Assembly: GCA_963799425.1 (NCBI GenBank)
Contig: CAWCXA010000017.1
Span: forward strand, 434,001 to 498,000
Reading direction: 5' to 3'
Source of the DNA: CAVWSM01 sp963799425
Lineage (GTDB): Bacteria > Actinomycetota > Actinomycetes > Jiangellales > Jiangellaceae
DNA length: 64,000 nt
The position numbers and the translations under genes are program-made. Positions 9,140 to 16,678 of the stretch are shown here, in pieces. Positions within the stretch are counted from its first letter, which is position 1. Every line of letters begins with the position of its first letter. The notes under the pieces were generated by a model. That model worked only from the letters and a program-made list of their open reading frames with translations. It had not been told where the DNA came from and did not search any database.

Positions 9140-10265
9140 TCAGGGCGACACGCGCAGCGGGCCGTACGTCTCCCGGTAGGAACGCGGGCCGACGAACGGC
9201 AGCACCGCGTCGCGGACCCAGGTGGGCAGCGCCGCGGCCTTGGAGAGGCGGTCGGTCATGGTCTGCACATGCTCGATCCGGGGCCGGCGACGTCGCTCGT
9301 ACTCATCTCCCACCTGGCTCCAGTCGGACTGTGTAGTGAGCAGCTCGGCCAGGACCAGCGCGTCCTCCGCCGCCATCGCCGCACCCTGCGCCCACACCGG
9401 TGCGGTCGCGTGCGCGGCGTCGCCGACCAGCACTACTCGGCCCTGGGTCCATCGCTGGATGCGCACCTCCTCGACGGGTGAGTGAAAGAGCGACGATGGC
9501 TGGGCCACGATGTCCGCGAGGATCTGCCGTACGGGTTCAGGGAACTCGGCAAAGCTCGCCTGCAGCCACGCGGGGTCAGCCTCGACCGGGCCGCCGCGGG
9601 TTGCTGATGCAAAGCAGTAGACGTCGTCACCGTCGACAGGGATCGCCAGAAAGGTTCCCCGCTTGCCCGACCAGACGGTCCAGCAGTCGATGCCTGGATT
9701 GGCCGCCATGAACCGCCAGCTGGCTTGGGACAGCACGGCGGCCTGCACGTGAGTGTCAGCCAGGGCTGCGGCCCGCACGGCAGAGTGCACGCCGTCGGCC
9801 CCGACGACGAACTCGTAGCGCTGCACACCGCCACCGACCAGCTCGACGTCGACGCCGTCGCCCGTCTGCCGCAGCGAGCTCGCCGGGCTGTCCCATCGGA
9901 CGGTTCCGGGCGGCAGGTCGCGAGCCAGGAGCTGCGAGCAGGTCGCGGCGTCGTACGCATCGGGACTTGGCGCCCTCGGGCCAGAACGCGTCCTCGTCAA
10001 CGGCGAAGATCAGCCTGCCACGGGCGTTGCGGTACTCACGGCGACGGACTGGTTCACCGAGACTGGCGAGGTCGTCGGCGACACCGAGCTCACCGAGCGC
10101 CCGGACCGCGTTGCCGGGCAGGTTGAGGGCAAGACCAATGTCGCTCGGGCCAGGCAGCCGCTCTACCACCTCCACGCCGACGCCGCGTTGCCCAAGTGCC
10201 CGCGCCATCGCCAGACCCGCTATCCCGCCACCGACGACAAGAACGCGATTCCCGCTGCCGTTCAT
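9140..10265 (-). CDS. FAD-dependent monooxygenase, frameshifted
   Basis: Flavoprotein hydroxylase of the PHBH/UbiH-like group, acting on an unknown aromatic or lipophilic substrate with NAD(P)H and O2. The N-terminal half, from the ATG at 10265, has the dinucleotide motif VLVVGGGIAGLAMARALG; the other half has VVGADGVHSAVR and VLVGDAAHATAPVWAQGAAM. They are in different frames: one surplus base near 9932 shifts the sequence after VRRRDLLA into the frame that reads LLARDLPPGTVRW. With that base removed the product is 374 residues, normal for the family. The gene is flanked by ctaA and an ABC exporter and may be a lineage-specific insertion in an otherwise conserved block. Confidence 0.85.
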
Positions 10266-10305
10266 AGACACCAGCCTCCGGAGCAATCGCCTCAGGCGCG
10301 ACCCG

Positions 10306-11067
10306 TCACTCCCACTTGAACGTCGCGGCCGCGGCGCCCAGGCTCACCACTGCCCAGGCGGTGAGCACTCCGACCGGCCCCCACGGCACGCCGGCTCCGT
10401 CCTCGAGCACCGAGCGCAGACCCTCCGACAAGGCGGCGGTCGGGGTCAGCTCGAGCACGGACTGCAACCCGTCGGGGAACCGGTCGAGAGGGACGATGAC
10501 ACCGCCGCCGATGAGCAGCAGCAGGTAGACAAGGTTGGCTGCGGCGAGCGTGGCCTCCGCACGCAACGTGCCGGCCATCAGCAGCCCAAGCCCACTGAAC
10601 GCTGCGGTCCCGACGAGCACGAGCAGTGCGACGCCGAGCGGATTGCCGTGCGGCGACCAGCCCAGCAGCAGCCCGAGCGCACAGATGAGAGCAATCTGCA
10701 GCACCTCGACCGCGAGAACGCACCCCGTTTTGGCCACGAGCAGCCCCCACCGCGGCAACGGCGAGGCGCCGAGCCGCTTGAGCACCCCGTACCTTCGCTC
10801 GAACCCCGTCGCGATCGCCTGGCCCGTGAACGCCGTGGACATGACAGCCAGCGCGATGATCCCCGGCACGAGGAAGTCGACCGGCTCGCCGGGGCCGGTG
10901 TCGACGATGTCGGTCGACGCGAGCACACCGAGCAGCACCAGGGGGATCACCAGGGTCAGCAACAGCTGCTCACCGTTGCGCAGCAGCAGTCGCGTCTCCA
11001 GTGCCGTCTGCGCGGCGACCATGCGCGGGAGTGGCGAGGCGCCGGGGTGCGGTGCGTACGTCGTCAT
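10306..11067 (-). CDS. ABC-2 type exporter permease
   Basis: Membrane subunit of an ABC exporter of the drug/polysaccharide (ABC-2) type. The 253-residue product, from the ATG at 11067, has about six helices. Recognisable parts are RNGEQLLLTLVIPLVLLGVL near the first helix, FERRYGVLKRLGASPLPRW in the loop typical of this family, and GGGVIVPLDRFPDGL before the last helix. It overlaps its ATPase by four bases (11064-11067), so the two are coupled. The exported substrate cannot be read from the sequence. This pair precedes the suf operon in many actinobacteria, which suggests an old neighbourhood rather than a shared function. Confidence 0.88.
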   Translation of the reverse strand: MTTYAPHPGASPLPRMVAAQTALETRLLLRNGEQLLLTLVIPLVLLGVLASTDIVDTGPGEPVDFLVPGIIALAVMSTAFTGQAIATGFERRYGVLKRLGASPLPRWGLLVAKTGCVLAVEVLQIALICALGLLLGWSPHGNPLGVALLVLVGTAAFSGLGLLMAGTLRAEATLAAANLVYLLLLIGGGVIVPLDRFPDGLQSVLELTPTAALSEGLRSVLEDGAGVPWGPVGVLTAWAVVSLGAAAATFKWE

Positions 11068-11990
11068 GGCCGCATGCTCCGACCGGTCAGCTCGAGAAAG
11101 ACGTCCTCCAGGCTGCGGGATCCGACGGTGAGCCGCTCCGGCATGACGCTGTTCGCGGCGCACCACGCAGTGACGGTCGCGAGCAGCTCAGCGTCGATGG
11201 GGCCGTCGACCCGGTAGTGCCCAGGCATGGTCGCTGTGACCTCGGTGCGGGCGGGCAGCGCGGCGCGCAGCGAGCTCAGGTCGAGGCCCGGCGGCGCCTG
11301 GAAGCGTACGGAGTCGGCGCCGCCGGCGGTCAACGACGCCGGCGTGCCGGACACCACGAGCTGCCCGCGGTCGATGATCGCGACCTGGTCGGACAGCTGC
11401 TCCGCCTCGTCCAGGAGGTGGGTCGTCAGTACGACCGTCACGCCGTCTGCGCGCAGGTCGCGGACGAGGTCCCAGGCCGCCAGTCGGCCGTGCGGGTCCA
11501 TGCCGGCGGTCGGCTCGTCGAGGAACACCAGGTCGGGTCGCCCCACTATCGCCATGGCCAGTGCCAGTCGTTGGCGTTCCCCGCCGGACAGTCGCCGGAA
11601 GGTCGTCCGGGTCACGCCGCCGAGTCCCAGCCGGTCGATCAACGCGGGTACGGGCAGTGGGTGCGCATGAAGCTTGGCGAGGTGCGCGAGCATTTCCGCC
11701 GGCCGAGCCCCCGGGTAGACCCCGCCACCGCCCTGCAGCATCACGCCGACCCGGGGCTTCAGCGCCCGCCCATCCCGCTGCGGGTCGAGACCGAGGACGC
11801 GGACGGCCCCCGAGTCCGCTCGGCGGAAGCCTTCGCAGATCTCCACCATGGTCGTCTTGCCGGCGCCGTTGGGCCCCAGGATCGCCGTCACGGTTTCCGG
11901 CGAGACGGACAGATCGACACCGCCGAGCGCAGTTGTGGCACCGTACCTCTTGACAAGTCCGGATATTTCCACCGCAGGCGGGACGGGCAC
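11064..11990 (-). CDS. ABC exporter ATP-binding protein
   Basis: ATPase partner of the ABC-2 permease that follows it. It contains Walker A GPNGAGKTTMVEICEGF, the signature LSGGERQRLALAMAI, Walker B PDLVFLDEPTAGMD and the switch histidine in VVLTTHLLDEAE. A C-terminal extension of about 90 residues ends in ELTGRSMRP. I placed the start at the GTG at 11990, just before VEISGLVKRYG; the frame is open further upstream through the promoter region. No good ribosome-binding site is visible, so translation may be leaderless. It is divergent from sufR and its start lies 34 bases from an iron-box-like dyad. Confidence 0.9.
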   Translation of the reverse strand: MPVPPAVEISGLVKRYGATTALGGVDLSVSPETVTAILGPNGAGKTTMVEICEGFRRADSGAVRVLGLDPQRDGRALKPRVGVMLQGGGGVYPGARPAEMLAHLAKLHAHPLPVPALIDRLGLGGVTRTTFRRLSGGERQRLALAMAIVGRPDLVFLDEPTAGMDPHGRLAAWDLVRDLRADGVTVVLTTHLLDEAEQLSDQVAIIDRGQLVVSGTPASLTAGGADSVRFQAPPGLDLSSLRAALPARTEVTATMPGHYRVDGPIDAELLATVTAWCAANSVMPERLTVGSRSLEDVFLELTGRSMRP

Positions 11991-12024
11991 GCGCGGCAGT
12001 CTGGCACGGTGTGAGCGGCATGCC

Positions 12025-12043
12025 TCAGGTAAGGCTTGCCTGC
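12025..12043. promoter_or_regulatory. Candidate IdeR/DtxR-type iron box
   Basis: The sequence TCAGGTAAGGCTTGCCTGC is a near-perfect dyad (AGGTAAG / CTTGCCT around a central G). It agrees at about 15 of 19 positions with the IdeR/DtxR consensus TWAGGTWAGSCTWACCTWA. It lies between the divergent ABC exporter (start 11990) and sufR (start 12115), where it could control either. Iron repression of Fe-S assembly by this family is inference here. Confidence 0.5.
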
Positions 12044-12103
12044 GTGATCCACGACACCGATATCGCGCTGCGTGGCAGGTTGAGTCCAGGCCCGAAATAC
12101 GAA

Positions 12104-12118
12104 ACAATGGTGTTGTGA
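12104..12118 (+). promoter_or_regulatory. Candidate SufR operator over the sufR start codon
   Basis: ACAAT-GGTGT-TGTGA at 12104-12118 has the form ACANT-N5-TGTGA and contains the inverted repeat ACAA/TTGT. It resembles the ACACT-N5-TGTGA site I recall for mycobacterial SufR, with one mismatch. It overlaps the GTG at 12115, so bound SufR would block its own expression. The match is short. Confidence 0.4.
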
Positions 12119-12888
12119 AAAGTCCGATCGAGGGGCAGGTGCGCGACGTGCCAACCGTCGCCGAGCCGCTTTCCGGCCCGGTCGACGAGGCGCACACCGG
12201 CACCCGTGAGCGGGTCGCCCGCAACATCCTCGAGCACGGCCCGTCCACGGCATCGGCGTTGGCCGAGCGGCTCGGCCTGACCGCCGCAGCCGTCCGCCGC
12301 CACCTTGACAACCTGCTCGCCGAAGGCGTGCTGGAGGCCCGCGAGCAGCGGGTCTACGGCCACCGAGGCCGGGGCCGCCCCGCCAAGGTCTTCGCCCTTA
12401 CCGACGCCGGCCGCGACGAGTTCTATCAGGCTTACGACGACCTGGCTGCGGGCGCGCTACGGTTCCTCGCCGACCAGGGCGGCGACGAGCTCGTCGCGCA
12501 GTTCGCCCGGCAGCGGGTGAGCGTGCTCGAGGAGCGCTATCGCCCGCTCGTCGAGGCCGCCGACAACCGCACCGAGGCCCTTGCCGCGGCGCTTAGCGCC
12601 GATGGCTATGCCGCCTCCGCGCAAGCGGCGCCCATGGGCATCGGCGAGCAGCTCTGCCAGCACCACTGCCCGGTGGCCCACGTCGCCGAGCAGTTCCCGC
12701 AGCTGTGCGAGGCCGAGACCGAGGTCTTTGCCCGGCTGCTCGGCACCCACGTCCAACGACTCGCCACCATCGCGCACGGTGACGGCGTCTGCACCACGCA
12801 CATTCCACACAATGCACCGCACACGACATCCATATCCGGCCCGACCAGCGCGCAGGGCTCTGCGCCGCGGAAGGATTCGACAGCATGA
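12115..12888 (+). CDS. sufR: SufR, Fe-S-sensing repressor of the suf operon
   Basis: DeoR/ArsR-like winged-helix regulator that carries an Fe-S cluster and represses suf when clusters are plentiful. In the 257-residue product, helix-turn-helix residues appear around ASALAERLGLTAAAVRRHLD. The C-terminal cluster site CQHHCPVAHVAEQFPQLCEAE has the three family cysteines. The GTG at 12115 fits the start of homologous proteins; an ATG at 12107 is out of frame. The stop overlaps the sufB ATG as ATGA. It heads the operon sufRBD-fdx-CSUT, the standard actinobacterial order, and probably regulates itself through the site over its start. Confidence 0.93.
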   Translation: MKSPIEGQVRDVPTVAEPLSGPVDEAHTGTRERVARNILEHGPSTASALAERLGLTAAAVRRHLDNLLAEGVLEAREQRVYGHRGRGRPAKVFALTDAGRDEFYQAYDDLAAGALRFLADQGGDELVAQFARQRVSVLEERYRPLVEAADNRTEALAAALSADGYAASAQAAPMGIGEQLCQHHCPVAHVAEQFPQLCEAETEVFARLLGTHVQRLATIAHGDGVCTTHIPHNAPHTTSISGPTSAQGSAPRKDSTA

Positions 12889-14306
12889 GCACCACGCACA
12901 CCTCGATCGAAGAGCGGGTCGAAGGCCTTGGTCGTTACGAATACGGCTGGGCTGACTCCGACGTCGCCGGTGCCACCGCTAAGCGCGGCCTCAGCGAGGA
13001 CGTGGTCAAGGACATCTCCGGGCGCAAGAGCGAGCCGGAGTGGATGCTCAAGACGCGGCTCAAGGCGCTCCGGTTGTTCGACAAGAAGCCGATGCCGACA
13101 TGGGGCTCCAACCTCTCCGGCATCGACTTCGACAACATCAAGTACTTCGTCCGCTCCACCGAGAAGCAGGCGGCGAGCTGGGACGAGCTGCCCGACGACA
13201 TCAAGAACACCTACGACCGGCTGGGCATCCCCGAGGCGGAGAAGCAGCGCCTGGTCGCCGGTGTCGCGGCTCAATACGAGTCGGAGGTCGTCTACCACCA
13301 GATCCGCGAGGACCTGGAGGAGCAGGGCGTCATCTTCCTCGACACCGACACCGGGCTGCGTGAGCACCCCGAGCTGTTCAAGGAATACTTCGGCACCGTC
13401 ATCCCGCCGGGCGACAACAAGTTCGCGTCGCTCAACACCGCGGTGTGGTCGGGTGGCTCGTTCATCTACGTGCCCAAGGGCGTCCGCGTCGAGATCCCGC
13501 TGCAGGCCTACTTCCGCATCAACACGGAAAACATGGGCCAGTTCGAGCGGACGCTGATCATCGTCGACGAGGACGCCTACGTGCACTACGTCGAGGGCTG
13601 CACCGCGCCGATCTACTCCAGCGACTCGCTGCACTCGGCGGTCGTCGAGATCATCGTCAAGAAGGGCGGCCGCTGCCGCTACACGACCATCCAGAACTGG
13701 TCCAACAACGTCTACAACCTGGTGACCAAGCGCGCCGTGGCCCACGAGGGCGCGACGATGGAGTGGATCGACGGCAACATCGGCTCCAAGGTGACGATGA
13801 AGTACCCCGCCATCTACCTCACCGGTGAGCACGCCAAGGGGGAGACGCTGTCGATCGCCTTTGCCGGCGAGGGTCAGCACCAGGACGCCGGCGCCAAGAT
13901 GGTGCACCTCGCGCCGCACACGTCGAGCACGATCATCTCCAAGTCGGTCGCGCGCGGCGGCGGTCGTACGTCGTACCGCGGTCTCGTCCAGGTGATGGAG
14001 GGCGCCTCACACAGCGCCAGCACGGTCAAGTGCGACGCGCTGCTCGTCGACACGATCAGCCGCTCCGACACCTACCCCTACGTCGACGTCCGCGAGGACG
14101 ACGTCTCCATGGGCCACGAGGCCACGGTGTCCAAGGTCAGCGAGGACCAGCTCTTCTACCTCATGAGCCGCGGGCTCACCGAGGACGAGGCGATGGCGAT
14201 GATCGTGCGTGGCTTTGTCGAGCCCATCGCCCGCGAGCTGCCGATGGAATACGCGCTGGAGCTCAACCGGCTCATCGAGCTGCAGATGGAAGGCGCCGTC
14301 GGCTGA
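12885..14306 (+). CDS. sufB: Fe-S cluster assembly scaffold SufB
   Basis: Scaffold subunit of the SufBC2D complex, on which nascent Fe-S clusters are built from SufS/SufU sulfur. The 473-residue product shows the conserved GLSEDVVKDISGRKSEPEWM near the N-terminus, then SGGSFIYVPKGVRVEIPLQA. The C-terminal region includes NWSNNVYNLVTKRAVAHEGA and SYRGLVQVMEGA. It contains no intein, unlike some mycobacterial SufB. Its ATG overlaps the sufR stop by four bases. Cytoplasmic; partners SufD and SufC lie downstream in the same operon. Confidence 0.97.
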   Translation: MSTTHTSIEERVEGLGRYEYGWADSDVAGATAKRGLSEDVVKDISGRKSEPEWMLKTRLKALRLFDKKPMPTWGSNLSGIDFDNIKYFVRSTEKQAASWDELPDDIKNTYDRLGIPEAEKQRLVAGVAAQYESEVVYHQIREDLEEQGVIFLDTDTGLREHPELFKEYFGTVIPPGDNKFASLNTAVWSGGSFIYVPKGVRVEIPLQAYFRINTENMGQFERTLIIVDEDAYVHYVEGCTAPIYSSDSLHSAVVEIIVKKGGRCRYTTIQNWSNNVYNLVTKRAVAHEGATMEWIDGNIGSKVTMKYPAIYLTGEHAKGETLSIAFAGEGQHQDAGAKMVHLAPHTSSTIISKSVARGGGRTSYRGLVQVMEGASHSASTVKCDALLVDTISRSDTYPYVDVREDDVSMGHEATVSKVSEDQLFYLMSRGLTEDEAMAMIVRGFVEPIARELPMEYALELNRLIELQMEGAVG

Positions 14307-14352
14307 GTCAACCGGCGTTCCGCGAATACCAAGACCACGAGCCACGCGCACT

Positions 14353-15570
14353 GTGAAGGGGAGTACGACCATCAGCACGACCAGCGGACCTGTCCAGGTC
14401 GCGCCGCACAGCCATGGCGGAGAGGGTGCCGGAGGCGCCAAGGCCGGGCATGGCGGCAGCGCTCTGCACAAACTGGCGTCGTTCGACGTCGCCGATCACC
14501 CTGTGCCGACCGGGCGCGAGGAGGACTGGCGGTTCACCCCGCTGAAGCGGCTGCACGGTTTGCACACCGACGCCGAGTTTGCCGAGTGGTTGCACGTGGT
14601 GTCGATCGAGGCAGCCGACGAGGTGCGCGTCGAGCAGACCGGTGCCGACGACCCGCGGCGTGGCTCGTCGGGCTATGTGCCGGCCGACCGGGTCAGTGCC
14701 CGTGCGTGGGCGGCCGCCGACTCCACGCTCGTCGTGACACTGCCCACAGACACGCAGGTGACGCGACCGACAGTCGTGACGCTCGAGGGCAAGGGTCGTG
14801 ACGCCGCCAACGCCGGGCACGTCGTCGTCATCGCCGAGCCGTTCAGCCAGGGCATTGTGGTGCTCGACCACCGCGGCTCTGCGCTGCTGGCCGATAACGT
14901 GGAGATCGTCGTACGCGAGGGTGCGCACCTCACCTTCGTCGGCATCCAGGACTGGGCCGACGACGCCACTCACGTGTCGCATCACCACGCACACGTCGGC
15001 CGTGACGCGACGCTCAAGCACGTCGAGGTGTCGTTCGGCGGCGACCTGGTGCGCATCGGCACCAGCGTCGACTACGAGTCGACTGGTGGCGATGTCGAGC
15101 TGCTCGGGCTCTACTTCGCCGACGCGGGTCAGCACATCGAGCACCGGTTGTTCGTCGACCATGCCACGCCGCGGTGCCGCAGCCACGTGACTTACAAGGG
15201 CGCCCTGCAGGGCAAGGACGCGCACACCGTCTGGATCGGCGACGTGCTCATCCGTCCGACCGCGATCGGCATCGAGACCTACGAGCTCAACCGCAATCTC
15301 GTCCTCACTGACGGGGCGCGCGCCGACTCCGTACCCAACCTTGAGATCGAGACCGGCGAGATCCAGGGCGCCGGCCACGCCAGCGCGACCGGCCGGTTCG
15401 ACGATGAGCAGCTGTTCTACCTGCAGTCGCGCGGCATCCCGGCCGAGGAGGCTCGGCGTCTCGTCGTCCGTGGGTTCTTCGCCTCGCTCATTAACCAGAT
15501 CGGCGTGCCTGAGCTGCAGCAGCGGCTCATCGAGCAGGTCGAGCGCGAGCTTGCGGAGGCCCTGGCATGA
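14353..15570 (+). CDS. sufD: Fe-S cluster assembly protein SufD
   Basis: Partner of SufB in the SufBC2D scaffold complex, needed for iron acquisition during cluster assembly. Family features include PVPTGREEDWRFTPLKRL near the N-terminus and, near the C-terminus, HASATGRFDDEQLFYLQSRG and ARRLVVRGFFASLI. The start is uncertain. The GTG at 14353 gives 405 residues, but the best ribosome-binding-like stretch (AAGGGGAG) lies after it and points at an ATC codon at 14371. I kept the GTG. The stop overlaps the ferredoxin start by four bases. Confidence 0.94.
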   Translation: MKGSTTISTTSGPVQVAPHSHGGEGAGGAKAGHGGSALHKLASFDVADHPVPTGREEDWRFTPLKRLHGLHTDAEFAEWLHVVSIEAADEVRVEQTGADDPRRGSSGYVPADRVSARAWAAADSTLVVTLPTDTQVTRPTVVTLEGKGRDAANAGHVVVIAEPFSQGIVVLDHRGSALLADNVEIVVREGAHLTFVGIQDWADDATHVSHHHAHVGRDATLKHVEVSFGGDLVRIGTSVDYESTGGDVELLGLYFADAGQHIEHRLFVDHATPRCRSHVTYKGALQGKDAHTVWIGDVLIRPTAIGIETYELNRNLVLTDGARADSVPNLEIETGEIQGAGHASATGRFDDEQLFYLQSRGIPAEEARRLVVRGFFASLINQIGVPELQQRLIEQVERELAEALA

Positions 15571-15914
15571 GCGGGGCTTTCGCGCGCGTCTGTGCGCTCG
15601 CTGACGTGCCTGACGAGGGGGCCGTACGCGTCGAGATTGACGACCTGCCCGTGTCGGTCGTCCGCAGTGATGGCGAGGTCTACGCGATCTACGACATCTG
15701 CTCGCATGCCGAGGTGTCGCTGTCCGAGGGGGAGGTCGAGGACGGCGAGATCGAGTGCTGGCTGCACGGCTCGCGATTCGACCTCGCAACCGGGCAGCCG
15801 ACCGGGCTGCCCGCCGTCAAGCCCGTGCCTGTCTACCCCGTGAAGATCGACGGCGACGACGTGCTCGTCGACGCAAAGCACCCACTGAACATGAACCAGG
15901 AGCAGACCGCCTGA
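15567..15914 (+). CDS. Rieske-type ferredoxin of the suf operon
   Basis: Small (115-residue) non-heme-oxygenase-type Rieske ferredoxin. The 2Fe-2S ligands are seen as C-x-H in DICSHAEVSL and C-x2-H in ECWLHGSRFDLATG. In actinobacterial suf operons a protein of this kind lies between sufD and sufC and is assumed to supply electrons or act as a client or carrier. That role is inferred from position. The ATG overlaps the sufD stop, and the TGA overlaps the sufC ATG by one base, indicating tight translational coupling. Confidence 0.92.
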   Translation: MSGAFARVCALADVPDEGAVRVEIDDLPVSVVRSDGEVYAIYDICSHAEVSLSEGEVEDGEIECWLHGSRFDLATGQPTGLPAVKPVPVYPVKIDGDDVLVDAKHPLNMNQEQTA

Positions 15915-16672
15915 TGGCCACCCTTGAGATCCGCGACCTGCACGTCTCCGTGGAGACGGAGAACGGCCCCAAGGAGATCCTCCGTGGCGTCGACCTCACC
16001 ATCCGTGGCGGCGAGATCCACGCAATCATGGGCCCCAATGGGTCGGGCAAGTCGACTCTGGCCTACTCGCTCGCGGGCCACCCGAAATACAAGATCACCG
16101 GCGGCTCCGTCTTGCTTGACGGCGAGGACGTGCTGTCGATGAAGGTCGACGAGCGGGCCCGGCGAGGGCTGTTCCTCGCCATGCAGTACCCCGTCGAGGT
16201 GCCCGGCGTCTCGGTGTCCAACTTCCTCCGCAGCGCTAAGACCGCCGTCGCGGGCGAGGCGCCCAAGCTGCGCACGTGGGTCAAGGACGTCAAGCAGGCC
16301 ATGGACGACCTGGCGATGGACCCGGTGTTCGCTGAGCGTGACCTCAACGCCGGTTTCTCCGGTGGCGAGAAGAAGCGCCACGAGATCCTGCAGCTCGAGC
16401 TCCTTGACCCCAAGGTTGCCGTCCTCGACGAGACCGACTCCGGGCTCGACATCGACGCGCTGCGTGTCGTGTCCGAGGGCGTCAACCGGTTCGCCGCGCG
16501 CGGCGACAAGGGCGTCGTCCTCATCACGCACTACACGCGCATCCTGCGTTACATCAAGCCCGACTTCGTGCATGTCTTCGTCGACGGCCGCATCGCCGAG
16601 GAGGGCGGGCCGGAGCTCGCCGAGAAGCTCGAGGCCGAGGGCTACGAGTCGTACGTCAAGTCGGGAGCCTGA
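15914..16672 (+). CDS. sufC: Fe-S cluster assembly ATPase SufC
   Basis: Soluble ABC-type ATPase that drives conformational change of the SufBC2D scaffold. The 252-residue product has Walker A GPNGSGKSTLAYSLAGHP, the SufC-type signature GFSGGEKKRHEILQLELLDP, and the Walker B region VAVLDETDSGLDIDAL with the characteristic D-x-S-GLD. The switch histidine is in VLITHYTRIL. The ATG at 15914 shares one base with the ferredoxin stop. It lacks any membrane segment, as expected. The sufS start follows six bases after the stop. Confidence 0.97.
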   Translation: MATLEIRDLHVSVETENGPKEILRGVDLTIRGGEIHAIMGPNGSGKSTLAYSLAGHPKYKITGGSVLLDGEDVLSMKVDERARRGLFLAMQYPVEVPGVSVSNFLRSAKTAVAGEAPKLRTWVKDVKQAMDDLAMDPVFAERDLNAGFSGGEKKRHEILQLELLDPKVAVLDETDSGLDIDALRVVSEGVNRFAARGDKGVVLITHYTRILRYIKPDFVHVFVDGRIAEEGGPELAEKLEAEGYESYVKSGA

Positions 16673-16678
16673 GCAGCC

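Noticed and set aside
12107..12109. ATG at 12107 as start of sufR
   Set aside because: It is out of frame with the SufR reading frame; the GTG at 12115 fits.
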